Assembly: GCA_028583605.1 (NCBI GenBank)
Contig: CM053337.1
Span: forward strand, 19,984,488-20,048,487
DNA: 64,000 nt
DNA from: Dastarcus helophoroides
Lineage: Eukaryota > Arthropoda > Insecta > Coleoptera > Bothrideridae
Reading direction: 5' to 3'
Part shown: piece after piece, positions 45,563-55,916 of the stretch
Numbering within the stretch: position 1 is the stretch's first letter
Layout: each line of letters begins with the position of its first letter
Made by a program: the position numbers and the translations under genes
Notes under the pieces: generated by a model
Databases searched by the model: none
Told to the model about the DNA's origin: nothing
What the model saw: only the letters and a program-made list of their open reading frames with translations

Positions 45563-46939
45563 CTAATTGTTTACCACATCTGGTGCATGCAATTTTGACC
45601 TGCCACAAATAGCCTTCAATAAACTGGAGGCCGCCAATGGTCCTTTATCTCCGTTAAGGGTAACTGGCCTCTGATTGATATAAATTGTTTCGTATGCATC
45701 AAGTTCTCTGCTATTTGTGACCGATCTTAACAAATTTAAATTTTCAATGTTAATTTTGTGTCCTGTATTTATCATATGAAGGGCGACACTTGATTTTTCT
45801 TCTCTATTGTATCTAAAATGAGCGATATGTTCTTTAAATCTGGTTTTAATGGATCTCTTGGTCTGTCCAACATATGATAAATTACAATTGTTACAGCTTA
45901 TTTCGTAAATTCCGGAATTCTCAAGCTTGTCTAATTTATCTTTAGCATTACCCAAATTATTGCGGAGACTGTTATTGGCTGTGTACACTACTTTTACGTT
46001 GTTTTCTTTTAAAACTTTATTAATTTTATTAGTGATATTTGGGTAAAATGGTAATTTCACAACGGTTGTAGGAGTGTTATCTTTAGATTGGTCAAGCTTA
46101 GAGCAATCCTGAATTATTTTCCTAAATCTACATTTTCTTAACATGCTGTTTACTGTTTCTACGGGGAAACCATTAAAAATCGCAACATATTTAATGTAAG
46201 CTAATTCTTTTGTATATCTGGATTTACTTAGAGGAACTTTTAAAAGCCTGTTGATTAAAAAACGTATACTTGCTAATTTCTGTTGTGGACAATGATTAAA
46301 ATCAGCTGTGATAAAGCGATTTGTATTGGTTTCTTTTCTGTATATATCGAACTCTAAATTATTTTTATTTCTGATAACCAAGATATCTAAAAACGGGAGT
46401 AATCCATTGGTTTCTTTTTCAAATGTAAAGTTAATTGAATTGTATTTTGAGTTTAACTTATCAACGAAATCTTGAACTTCATATTTACTGGTGTCAAAAA
46501 CTGCAAAAATGTCGTCTACGAATCGTATCCAAATTCGAGGAAAGTTTATTAATTCATTTTTGATTTCTTGTTCAAAATTGTCCATGAAAAGATTTGCTAG
46601 AAATGGACTTAATGGATTTCCCATGGTGGTACCATTTGTTTGTTTATAAAATTTATTGTCAAACTGGAAGACGTTCTGTTTCATGCATAATGAAGTTAGA
46701 GTTAAATATTCTGAAATTACTTCTTTGTCTATTTGATTAAATGTCAAGAGTTCTTCTAAATAATTTAAAGTTTCGGCTATTGGTACGCTGGGAAAAAGTG
46801 AAGTTACATCAAAAGATACCAGAATTTCTGTGGGTGACAAGGTCAAATCTTTAATTTTATTTATAAATTCAGTGGTGTTTTTAATTGAAAATGATGCATT
46901 ATTGTTCTGAAGTTTTACGAATTCATTGTGGCAGGTCAA
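45563..46939 (-). CDS. Penelope-type reverse transcriptase with GIY-YIG endonuclease, 5'-truncated, 458 aa
   Basis: The protein copies element RNA into DNA; the GIY-YIG domain nicks the target. Visible RT motifs are VSFDVTSLFPSVP (about 41-53), GTTMGNPLSPFLANLFM (about 103-119), and the catalytic box IRFVDD (about 138-143). After a linker come CNNC (349-352, a probable Zn ligand pair typical of the family) and the GIY-YIG domain. That domain has GIY at 343-345, YVG at 356-358, the Arg in RSIKTRFKEH, and a Glu in YETIYI (about 417-422). No ATG precedes the frame: the first codon is TTG at 46939, next to the inverted arm, so the N-terminal part of the ORF is missing. The rest has no stop or frameshift. 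Confidence 0.92.
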   Translation of the reverse strand: MTCHNEFVKLQNNNASFSIKNTTEFINKIKDLTLSPTEILVSFDVTSLFPSVPIAETLNYLEELLTFNQIDKEVISEYLTLTSLCMKQNVFQFDNKFYKQTNGTTMGNPLSPFLANLFMDNFEQEIKNELINFPRIWIRFVDDIFAVFDTSKYEVQDFVDKLNSKYNSINFTFEKETNGLLPFLDILVIRNKNNLEFDIYRKETNTNRFITADFNHCPQQKLASIRFLINRLLKVPLSKSRYTKELAYIKYVAIFNGFPVETVNSMLRKCRFRKIIQDCSKLDQSKDNTPTTVVKLPFYPNITNKINKVLKENNVKVVYTANNSLRNNLGNAKDKLDKLENSGIYEISCNNCNLSYVGQTKRSIKTRFKEHIAHFRYNREEKSSVALHMINTGHKINIENLNLLRSVTNSRELDAYETIYINQRPVTLNGDKGPLAASSLLKAICGRSKLHAPDVVNN

Positions 46940-47062
46940 AATTGCATGGACCAGATGTGTTAAACAATTAGAAATAGGAAAGAAAGCAAAAGACCGCCAG
47001 TATCGATTTGAATCTCAATGCAGATGACATCGATGCATCTTTTGCTAATCTTTTAAGATTAG

Positions 47063-47107
47063 TGCGCTTGAAAATGCCAGTTCTGCTGGCGAAATACGTA
47101 TCGCGTA
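47063..47107 (+). ncRNA. Hammerhead-like fold, right arm of the Penelope-like element
   Basis: The sequence is identical to the left-arm copy (45427-45471), in the opposite orientation as expected from the inverted arms. It has the same stems, same TTGAAAA core and same GAAA box. Confidence 0.5.
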
Positions 47108-47192
47108 ATTATTTATTTAATTGCCGATGTGGTAAAGGGGTGAAACCTTCTTTGGACTTAATCACAACCACAGTGTTTAGTTCAGTGCTTTA

Positions 47193-48153
47193 ATGGGAAT
47201 TGTGCCAGAATGCTTCAAAATATCAATTATAAGACCTATACCTAAAGTTGTAAATACAAATCGGGCTGAAGAGCTACGGCCCATAAATATGCTGCCCTTT
47301 TGCGAGAAAATCCTAGAACAGGTAGTCTTTAATCAAGTCATGAAGTATATAAACATTAACAACATTTTATGTACCTACCAATCGGGGTTTAGAGGTAATC
47401 ATTCATGCGAAACTGCTCTTCAGTATGTTATTTCAGAATGGAAATATAAAATTGATAAAAAACGCTTTGGAGTATGTGCAGTTTTTATTGATCTAAAAAG
47501 AGCATTTGAAACTATAGATCGAGATATTTTGTTACTGAAACTTAAAAAATATGGATTTAAAGAAAATGTGTTAAAATGGTTTAAGAGTTACCTGTCTAAT
47601 CGCTATCAATATACCTAAATAGGAAATACTAAATCTTCATTGGAAACAAATAACTTTGGAGTTCCTCAAGGAAATGTATTAGGGCCGCTATTATTTATAT
47701 TATATATGAATGATATAGGAAATGTTCTAAAGAAATGTAGAATTCATCTCTTTGCAGATGATACCCTAATATATTATGCGCATGATGATTTTAATGAATT
47801 AATATCTACTATGAATGAGGAACTTAAAATGTTTACACATAAATTTAAATGTAACAAACTAAAAGTAAACGAACTGAAATCTAAGTGGATGTTCATAAGT
47901 AACAATTACTGGTATAATATATTTAAGGAATTAAATTTAAAAATTGAAATAAATGATCAAAATGTAGAGCAGGTAGACCAAATAAAATATCTAGGTTTTA
48001 TAATTGACAGAGAACTAAAGTTTACAAGTCATATAGATTATATTTCAAAGAAAATTGGCAAAAAAATTGGATTTCTAGGCCGAGTAGCTCCCTATCTAAC
48101 AACTTCGACTAGATTAATGGTTTACAATACTTTGATATTGCCTCACTTCTTCT
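47193..48153 (+). pseudogene. LINE reverse transcriptase core, one in-frame stop, 3'-truncated
   Basis: The RT reads from MGIVPECFKISIIRPIPK (motif 0/1) through PINMLPFCEKILE, YQSGFRGNHSCETAL and FIDLKRAFETIDRDIL. A TAA at 47616-47618 follows, after which the same frame continues with FGVPQGNVLGPLLF, the catalytic LFADDTLIYY and KYLGFIIDRELKF. It ends abruptly at 48153 after LMVYNTLILPHF. One stop and the truncation make it inactive. Confidence 0.88.
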
Positions 48154-48822
48154 AAACACCCTCTGCAGCTCGGGTCGTTTATAATTCCTATTCTGTGGAG
48201 GTGTTTGTTTAATCGACAGTGACTTGTCCATATCCCTACAAGTTTCCTGAGATTATTCCTTGAGAGTTGTAGGCATAATTTTGCTCTTTCCCTGCGCGGC
48301 ATTCTAATAAAAGCGTGAGTTTCTCGGCATGTTGTTATTGATGCCCATATGGCTTTGTATTTACGATAAAATTCTTCGTTAAGTAGGGATCTTACAGTTG
48401 ATCTTGCCAGGGGAAGGGTTGGTTCTGGTCCAACGAATTGTCCCTCCGAACCCTTCCTCGCTAGTTTGTCAGCGCGTTCGTTTCCTTCTTTTCCAAAATG
48501 TCCTTTGATCCATATTAGATCAATTGCATCCTCTTGTTATAGACGTTCTCAAACTAGGTGGCAGTTCCATACCAGCACTGAACTTGTTTTCACATTCCTC
48601 AGGACCTTAAGGGCTCCCTGGCTGTCCGTCTTTATTTGGATATATTTTCCTGTAATGTTCAGTTGCGTCATTTGTTCGGCGCTATATAAAATTCCAACAT
48701 CTCCGCTTGAAAGATTGTTGAGTATTTATCTAACTTAATAATTACATTTAGGTTCAAGTCTTCCTAGAAGATTCCTGTCCAGTGCCCGTATTTGTTTTCG
48801 ATCCATCCGTGTATATGTTAGG
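48154..48822 (-). pseudogene. Decayed LINE 3' fragment with RNase H domain
   Basis: On the minus strand, across frameshifts, the order is an IYTDGSKT-like start near 48810, then FQAEML, TDSQGAL, WIKGHFGKEGNERADKLAR (the His-Gly-Asn-Glu-Ala-Asp block of RNase H), and finally LRKLVGIWTSHCRLNKHL with a Cys-rich GCLEE. This is the RNase H plus tail of an I/R1/Jockey-related LINE. Its 5' continuation lies beyond the inserted element, at 49412-49525 (LARSLAMAKAAPLDELQ region). Confidence 0.7.
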
Positions 48823-49411
48823 ATCAAACACCGATTTCGGCCAATGGCCGAAGAAAACGGCCAAAACGCGTTCTGGCCACCAGCAAATTGCCAATGTCCG
48901 AAATATCGCTTTCTGGCCATTTGATATAGACCAGGACGCGTTCTGGATCTCTCACGACTGCCAGAAAGCGAAGCTGTTGAATAATTCGCGTACTGGCTTT
49001 CTGAAAATAGCCAGAACGCGTTCTGGCATTCGCAGCTATACCAGAACGCGTCGAGCACATAAACGAAACGGCTTTATACAGTGTAACTGCAAACGTTATT
49101 GCATCAACAGAAAATGTGCGCGTAGGGCAAAGAAAGTAATTTGTAACAGCAAATGTCATAACAACAGTTCGTGCAAAAATAAGTAAATACAGGTATATTG
49201 AAAAAGTACTCATATGCGGAAAATGTATTTTATGTTGAAATCGTTCCTTTATTATGTAATTCATAAAAAATAAAATTATTTTATTTTTGGACATCTTGTT
49301 CTTTGTGCTGGACACCTTCTGGTATTGCTGCGAATGACATTGGCAATTTGCTAGTGGACAGAACGCATTTTGGCCGTTTTCTTCGGCCATTGGCTGAAAT
49401 CGGTGTTTGAT
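48823..49411. mobile_element. 589-bp inverted-repeat element inside the LINE RNase H fragment
   Basis: The ends match in inverted orientation for about 70 bp, starting ATCAAACACCGATTTC and including GGCCAATGGCCGAAG and CAAATTGCCAATG. The interior is rich in CCAGAACGCGTTCTGG-type palindromes (perfect 18-bp palindrome at 49010-49027). No target duplication was found. The flanking RNase H sequence joins across it, so it is an insertion. Confidence 0.7.
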
Positions 49412-49528
49412 TCTGACATATATACTTACGTCTGCTATCCTTGCTTGTAGTTCATCTAGAGGGGCGGCCTTAGCCATTGCGAGGCTCCGGGCGGGTAGAT
49501 CTTTAAGAGTCCCTCGTCTTTGTCGAAT
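49412..49528 (-). pseudogene. Upstream part of the interrupted LINE RNase H fragment
   Basis: The minus strand reads LKDLPARSLAMAKAAPLDEL, then QARIADVSIYV, the segment that normally precedes the RNase H domain. It is cut from its continuation by the 589-bp element and abuts an opposed gag fragment at about 49530. Confidence 0.5.
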
Positions 49529-49529
49529 T

Positions 49530-49969
49530 AGTTTTAACATAACAAATTGCCACGCGGACCCAATCTGCGTCAAATGCGGGCAAAAACATGCGAACTTCCG
49601 AAGACACAACCGGCAAAATGCGCCAACTGCGAAGGGGCTCACCCTGCGAGCTATCGCGGTTGTCCCGCATTACCGAAAACCAAAAACAGCAAAGCCAATA
49701 CTGCAAAGAGAATCGAAGGAGTTTCTTATGCAAGTAAAGCTAGGGCAAAGAGTGAAGACAACGAAAAGAAGGCAGAAAAAGGAGAAGCCGGAAAGGCAAA
49801 AAAGCAAGAAGAGAGAGAAAACAAGAAGGAGAAAAAAGATGACAAAAGGGCAAAGGTAAGCATTATTTTGTGTGACATGATAATGCAATTTTCCAGCTCA
49901 GGAGCAACAACAAAAGAAGTTAACAATTTCCTAGAGAAAATGCAGGAACTATTGAAGATAGTAGAGTAA
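49530..49969 (+). pseudogene. LINE ORF1 (gag) C-terminal fragment with zinc knuckles
   Basis: The plus strand reads CHADPICVKCGQKH, then after a frameshift near 49595 ELPKTQPAKCANCEGAHPAS and YRGCPAL. These are the CCHC zinc knuckles of Jockey-type gag proteins, which bind element RNA. A Lys/Glu-rich tail and a terminal NNFLEKMQELLKIVE follow, ending at a TAA (49967-49969). The 5' part is missing. About 370 bp of linker (to 50340) follow without a recognisable ORF2. Confidence 0.7.
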
Positions 49970-50344
49970 ATCAAGAAGACAGCAAGCAGTCTATTATCCC
50001 CGGGTTTTTGTATGGTTTTCCCGGGGGCTCGGTCAAATGACTAGTAGGCAAAAGAAAAGCAAGGCGCTCCATACGCGTGAAGAGGGTGTTTTCAGGGCAG
50101 ATATGTAAAGTCTGCAAAAAAAAAGAGAGAAGCAGACATGGAAGGTCTGAGTCTCTCAAGAGGCAAAGAAGCAAACAGAAACAACAAGAGGAGACAAAGT
50201 TCTTAATAGAAAGAACAGAGTGACGAAGGGGTAAAAGGAAGAAATTCCTGACCCCACAGGAAGATTGGAAGATAAAGAAGATAAAGAAAGTTTTAACATA
50301 GACTTAGTCAGAATAGGGTAGAGCGCTGCCCCCCCTAGCTCGTG

Positions 50345-51403
50345 TGGTTAACGAAAATTTATATTGAACTGAGGAGACTTTCTCTAAAAAAATTCCATTC
50401 GCCAAAAGTCGTCCTTCTTTAAGTTATTGATATTTTCTCGAAATTTCGACTTATTTCACGAAATTCGTCTTTTTTCATAAATTTCTTTGGAAATTTCGAA
50501 TGTATTCCTAAAATTCGATTTATTTTATCTGAATCCGACTTAATTAAAAATTTCGAATTTTTATCTCAAAATTCATCGTTTTATTTTTCGAAATTCTATC
50601 ATTTCTCAAAATTAGTTTTTTCCTTCGACTTATCTTTAAACTTTGATTTTCTGAAAATTTCGACTTTTTTTATCAAGATTTACCCTTTTGCTTAAAACTT
50701 GATCGATTTTTTGATAACAATATTTATTTGGACATTTGTATAATGACTTTTTTAGAAATTATGTAAAAAGACAAAAATTTCGAGAAAATTTTCCCTGGAA
50801 TGGGGAAATACAACTTGTTTCTCAAAATTTCGACGATTATTTTAATATTAGACATTTTCTGACTCAGGGTAGGGCTGAACAGGGCGCATGTCTGCCTCTG
50901 ATTCAAGCGCTCAAGAAAAAAATCTAGAAATTACGTTTTTCTCAAAATTTGTCCTTTTTTCCAAAATTTCGACGAAATTTGACTCTCTCTGAAGAATTTC
51001 GAGTGTTTACTGAATTTTGACTTTTTTCTCAAAATTTCGATCTTTTTTTTGTTTTTCAAGGGAAAAAAATCGAAATTTTCAAAAAAAAAACAAATTTAGA
51101 AAAATCGATACTTTGATATTTTTCTTAAAATCCGCCTTTTTTGCAAATTTAAAATTATCCTGAAACCCCATCCTGTATGTTCCCGGAAAACTGAATATTT
51201 TTCCTGGAAATTTGTATCTTTCTTAAAATTTTGACTTTTTTTTCAAGACTCGTTTTTTCCACAAGCGGACAGTTATTCTCAAAGTTGCACTTTTTCTTTA
51301 AGTTTGAATTTTTTCTGGAAAATTTCGATCTTCGATGCTTCATTTGGTAGTTTTTCTAGAAATGTCGACTGCTTTTCAGAGATTTCGTTTTTTTTAATCC
51401 CTT
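50345..51403. repeat. Diverged TTTCGA-type repeat tract
   Basis: AT-rich degenerate AAATTTCGACTTTTT-type sequence that forms the target of the LINE at 51.7 kb. The short ORFs are spurious. Confidence 0.6.
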
Positions 51404-51705
51404 TATTTTTATTAACATCGGGTTTTTCTGAAGATTTTGATCATTTGGAATTTGATTTTTTAGAACTTTTAACAAGTTTCTTAAAATTTGCCTCTTTCCC
51501 GATATTTTTATATCAAAATTCGATATTCAACTTTGCTAAAAATTTTCAATTTCTCTTAAAATTAGTTTAATTTCGTCTTTTCAGAAATTTCGACTTTATT
51601 CTCAAAATTCCATTTTTTGGGCTCTTCTTTCGGAAATCATTTTTTCTATAAAAATTAGGCCGCTTTTCTGAATATTTGTCTTTTCTTTAAATTTTAACTT
51701 TTTTA
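51404..51705 (+). repeat. 302-bp direct repeat, 5' copy (apparent target-site duplication)
   Basis: This matches 55949-56250 over its full length with no gaps and about eight mismatches by eye. It abuts the 5' end of the LINE. Confidence 0.9.
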
Positions 51706-52045
51706 GTGGTGATGGTGCGTGCATAAGCAGCTGCTAAATATATGCTCCATTAATAAACCCAAATTCTACGGGAATTAATGAGCGATTATTCCTGAAAATT
51801 GTGGTAAACCAAAGGTGTAAACAATAAGAACAGTGTAGTGATTAAAACAACACTAGAGACAAACAGATTAGTGCAATAATTAGTAATTTAAGGTAAGATG
51901 CTGCATTTGTATTAGCTCTGATAAGAGATAAGAAACCGTGACCTTCGAGGAGATAGTCCGGGGAACGGTTTCTTTCGTGGAAAAGACGTGCATCACAACA
52001 TATAGTAATCAGATTAGGAATCAGCGCTGAAATAAAGAAATAAAC

Positions 52046-52828
52046 ATGGACAAGAATTATATGAGAGACGCCGACATGGAGGAGTCCTCCACAGACGAAG
52101 GAGGCAAGAGAAAAAGGGTACGAGAAGAAACCTCAACGAGAACAAAAAAAATGTCGAGAACGCCAATAAAAACAAAAACAATTGATAACGAGGATAAGCT
52201 TGATCTTATACTAAGTATGATGCAGGATATAAGAGAAGAAATGCAAGAAATAAAAAATGAACAGAAAAAATACAATAACGACATTAGAAAAATCCAAATC
52301 GAAAACAACAAACTAAGAGAAGAAAACGAGAAAATTATAAAAGAAAACGAGAAAATGAAAAGGGATATAAAAATAATTAGCAATAATTTGGAGTGGATCG
52401 AAAAAGATAAAAGGAAAAATAACATAATTGTCAACGGTCTCTCAATAGTAAATACAAACGACAATGCAATTTTAATTACAGAAATGGAAAATTTCTTTAA
52501 AGAAAAATTAGAAATACAAACCAAAATTGAAGAAACTTACAACATTGGTAGAAATATATATCTCGTGAAACTGCAAAATGAAAATGAAAAGAAACGGATT
52601 ATGAAAAACAAATCAAAGCTTAGAAAAATTAATGAAAAAATTTTCATAAATGAAGACTTGACGCATAAAGAAAGGGAGAAGCAGAGACAACTAAAAAATA
52701 AAGTAGAAGAGGAGAAACGCATGGGTAAGAATATCAAAATGGGATATAACAAGATAATAGTTGATGGAGAAACTTGGAAATGGAACAAAATCAAGGAAAA
52801 ATTAGAAAATACAAATTCAAAAAACTGA
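52046..52828 (+). CDS. LINE ORF1 protein, 260 aa, coiled coil
   Basis: ORF1 proteins of LINEs bind the element RNA and form the ribonucleoprotein. The N-terminal ~55 residues are charged. A long Lys/Glu/Asn-rich coiled coil covers about 50-130. The C-terminal half (NNIIVNGLS, FFKEKLEIQ, KIFINEDLT, KWNKIKEKLE) has the beta-alpha-beta look of the RNA-binding domain seen in L1-type ORF1 proteins. The ORF is open from ATG to TGA and overlaps ORF2 by 55 bp in another frame, so ORF2 may be translated by reinitiation. Confidence 0.85.
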   Translation: MDKNYMRDADMEESSTDEGGKRKRVREETSTRTKKMSRTPIKTKTIDNEDKLDLILSMMQDIREEMQEIKNEQKKYNNDIRKIQIENNKLREENEKIIKENEKMKRDIKIISNNLEWIEKDKRKNNIIVNGLSIVNTNDNAILITEMENFFKEKLEIQTKIEETYNIGRNIYLVKLQNENEKKRIMKNKSKLRKINEKIFINEDLTHKEREKQRQLKNKVEEEKRMGKNIKMGYNKIIVDGETWKWNKIKEKLENTNSKN

Positions 52829-55800
52829 GCAATAAATCTAAAGAGGTAAATAGTATGATGACGAACAAGGCAATGAAAATGGATACGAAAACACATAAAA
52901 ACACAACAATAGAAAAAATAAATAAAAAGGAAACAACAGGAAAAGAAATTTGGAAAGTGGGAACATGGAATGTTAGAGGGCTAAGGGGAAAAGAGGAGGA
53001 ACTAATAGAAGAATTTGAAATGACAGGGATACAAATATTAACAATAACAGAAACGAAGAAGAAGGGGCAAGGGGAACTAGTGCTAGAAAATGGACACCTT
53101 TTAATATACAGTGGAGTAGAACAAAATAAACATGCTGCGGCAGGGGTTGGGTGCATAATAGAGAAAGGATTAGTAGATAATATACTAAATTGGGAAGGCA
53201 TTTCTGAAAGAATACTAAAAATAGAATTTGATGATATATATGGGGAACGAATATGCATAATAATAGTGTATGGACCAAATGAAGATGATTTAGCGAGTAA
53301 TAAAGATCAACTCTGGGAGGAACTAACATTGGCCACGGAGACAGGTAAAGGTACAATTATCGTAATGGGGGATTTTAACACTAGGGTGGGTAAAACAGAG
53401 AATAGAAATGTAAATGTGATTGGAAACTGTGGGGAAACAAAAATAAACAACAATGGGTTAAGAATGATAGAATATTGCATACTGAACGATCTCATAATAA
53501 CAAATACGTTTTATGAACACCAGGATATACATAAATTTACAAGAATAGCGGAAAACAGAAAAGAAAGATCCATAATTGACTACGTACTTGTGCAAAGAAA
53601 TAATAGGAAATCGATCACGGATGTAAGAGTCAAAAGAAGTGCGGAAATATTTAGTGATCATTACCTGGTTGTAGCAAAAATTAGGAAAAAGAAGAGGTGT
53701 AGGAGTGACAACGAACGACACGAAACTGCACCAGTAAAAAACGAAAATATTAAAACATACAGATTAAGAGAAAAAGATATAGCAAACAGTTATCACCAAA
53801 TTCTTGAGGAAAAAATAAGTAATATAGAAAAGGAGATTGAACAAAAAGATATTGAAGACATATGGCAAATATTTAAGGAGGTAGTAATAGAAGCAGCTAA
53901 ACAAGCATGTGGCACGATTACAACCAACGCCAATAAAAAGTTAACTGCCTGGTGGAACGATGAAATCAAAAAAAAAGTTAAATTAAAAAAACAAGCGTGG
54001 AAAGAGTACTTAAATAATAACACCGCACAAAAATACACTTTGTATAAGGAGAGAAGAACCAAAGTAAAAAATATGGTTTTGGAAGCTAAACAGAAGGCAT
54101 GGGAATGTTTTGGGAAAAAAATGGAGGAGACAAATAAAGGAGATCGCAAGCTATTTTATAAAGCAGTGAAGACAATAAGAAAAGGAAAAGAAAAGAAATT
54201 GACGACTATAACAAGCAAAGAAGGTGCGTTGCTAAAAGATGAGAATTTAATTATGAACAGATGGAAAGAATACTTTTACGAACTATTAAATCCACTGGAA
54301 ACAGAGACACAAGAAGGCAAAGAAGTAACAACAAATGACACAATAGCAGATGAAGAAAATGAAGTACTTACGATAGAGGAAGTTGAAGAAGCAATCAAGG
54401 CAACAAAATGTGGAAAAGCACCCGGACATGATGGAATAACACCAGATATGATTAAACACATGGGGAAGAAAAGTGTAAAACTCTTGTACAACATTTGTAA
54501 TAAGGCATGGATAAAAGGAAACATACCTAAAGATTGGGGAATAGGTGTTATTATGCCCATATATAAAAAGGGAGATAGAAAACAATGCCAAAATTATCGA
54601 GGTATAACTTTATTGAGCACGGTAGCAAAGATATATGAAAGGGTGTTAGCAAACAGGCTCCGTTTAGTCATAGAAACGCAATTAAGTGTATCCCAAAGTG
54701 GATTTAGAAGAGGCCATAGTATACAGGACCATATATTCACGATGAAACAACTTACGGATAAAATATTAAGACAACGGAGAGTGGCATATCTAGCGTTCAT
54801 TGATCTTGAAAAGGCTTTCGACGGAGCACCCAGAAAAGAAATATGGATAAGTTTGGAACAACGAGGACTCAGCCGAAAATTAATTGCTGGAATAAAAAGC
54901 ATATATGAGGAAAATGCAAATTACGTCAGAACGCGAAATATGCAGTCTTCGACTTTCTACACAAGAGATGGTTTACAGCAGGGAGGAGTACTTAGCCCAT
55001 TACTATTCATTATCCTGATAGATGACATACTCAAACAAACATGTACGAAAACAACAGGCCTACAAGTAGGATACTAGAATCTACAAAAAGTCTGTATAAA
55101 AGAATGTGCATTTGCAGATGATATAGTAATAGTGGCCAATTCACCCGAAGACCTACAAACTAACTTAGAAATATGGAAAGATGCTCTAGAATCTAAACAA
55201 ATGAAAATAAATGTCAATAAAACAAAAGTAATGGCGATAACAGAAGATGAAAATAAAAAAATAAATATACGATTGGAAAATAAGGATATACAGCAGGTCA
55301 AGGAATTCAAATATTTAGGAGTAATAGTAGATAATAAAGGAAATCAGGATAGGGACATCAATGAACGAATAGAGAAAGCACTTAAAGCATATTACAGTAT
55401 GTGTGCAACCATAGTCAAGAAGAAAGAAATATCCAAAAATATGAAAATGTTAGTATACAAGACTATCTTCCAGCCGATACTACTATTTGGAAGTGAAACC
55501 TGGGTTTTGACGGAGAGAATGAAAAGCCGGATACAAGCAGTCGAGATGAAGTTCTTAAGAGCGATAAAGGGAATAAGTAGAAGAGATCGAATAAGAAATC
55601 AAAAAGTGAGGGAAGAACTGGATGCTAAGCCTGTATTAGAAATTGTCGAAGAAAAACAATTAGGTTGGTGGGGACATATACAAAGGATGAAAGATAACAT
55701 GCAAGTAAAGAAAATATGGGAAGCAAGAACATCGGACCGGAGACGTAGAGGCAGACCTAAAGAAAGATGGGATGACATCATTGATAAATTAATCAGAAAG

Positions 55801-55872
55801 AGACAATTAAACCTAAACGAAGCAAAAATTTTAGCGCTAAACAAAAAGGAATGGAAAAAATTTTGTGAATAA
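52774..55872 (+). pseudogene. LINE ORF2 (APE endonuclease + reverse transcriptase), one in-frame TAG
   Basis: ORF2 nicks the target and reverse-transcribes the element RNA. The apurinic-type endonuclease shows VGTWNVRGL (about 62-70), TETK, GDFNTRVG (about 196-203), SIIDYVLVQ and SDHYLV. The RT shows GKAPGHDGITPDMI, FIDLEKAFD, QGGVLSPLLF, and the catalytic FADD at codons 780-783 (55111-55122). The tail has WWGHIQRMKD and RRRGRPKERW. The frame is open from 52774 to a TAG at 55075-55077, twelve codons before FADD, and resumes in the same frame to 55872. The stop would remove the catalytic Asp pair. Everything else looks intact, so the element may have died recently, or the TAG may be a sequence error. 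Confidence 0.9.
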
Positions 55873-55916
55873 AATAGAGAATACCAATCCCGACACCTTA
55901 CGGTATAAGGGAATTG

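Larger units (their letters stand above)
45379..47192 (-). mobile_element. Penelope-like retroelement with inverted terminal arms
   Basis: The element lies in the broken LINE and is flanked by an 11-bp target duplication, ATGGGAATTGT (45368-45378, 47193-47203). On the minus strand it carries RT and GIY-YIG domains. Its two ends are inverted copies of about 225-255 bp: about 45379-45605 and 46930-47192. The arm includes the last ~15 codons of the ORF plus the 3' region. The right arm is therefore an antisense copy of the element's own 3' end joined to a 5'-truncated RT, an arrangement known from Penelope-like elements. Both arms carry a hammerhead-like fold. Confidence 0.9.
42530..48153 (+). 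mobile_element. Broken LINE (APE-type), split by two nested insertions
   Basis: Three plus-strand pieces, 42530-43055, 45247-45378 and 47193-48153, reconnect in order when the nested mariner-type and Penelope-like elements are removed. They read endonuclease-RT linker, then the start of the RT (...VNLINLSLDMGIV), then the RT core. The element is 5'-truncated, lacking most of the endonuclease. It also stops abruptly at 48153 within the RT thumb, where an opposed LINE fragment begins. Style (FGVPQGNVLGPLLF, FADDT) suggests the Jockey/CR1 group. Confidence 0.85.

Noticed and set aside
52057..55310. Numerous long minus-strand ORFs rich in Phe, Ser and Ile over the 51.7-55.9 kb LINE
   Set aside because: They are the complement of A-rich LINE ORFs, which leaves antisense frames open; they have no domain of their own.
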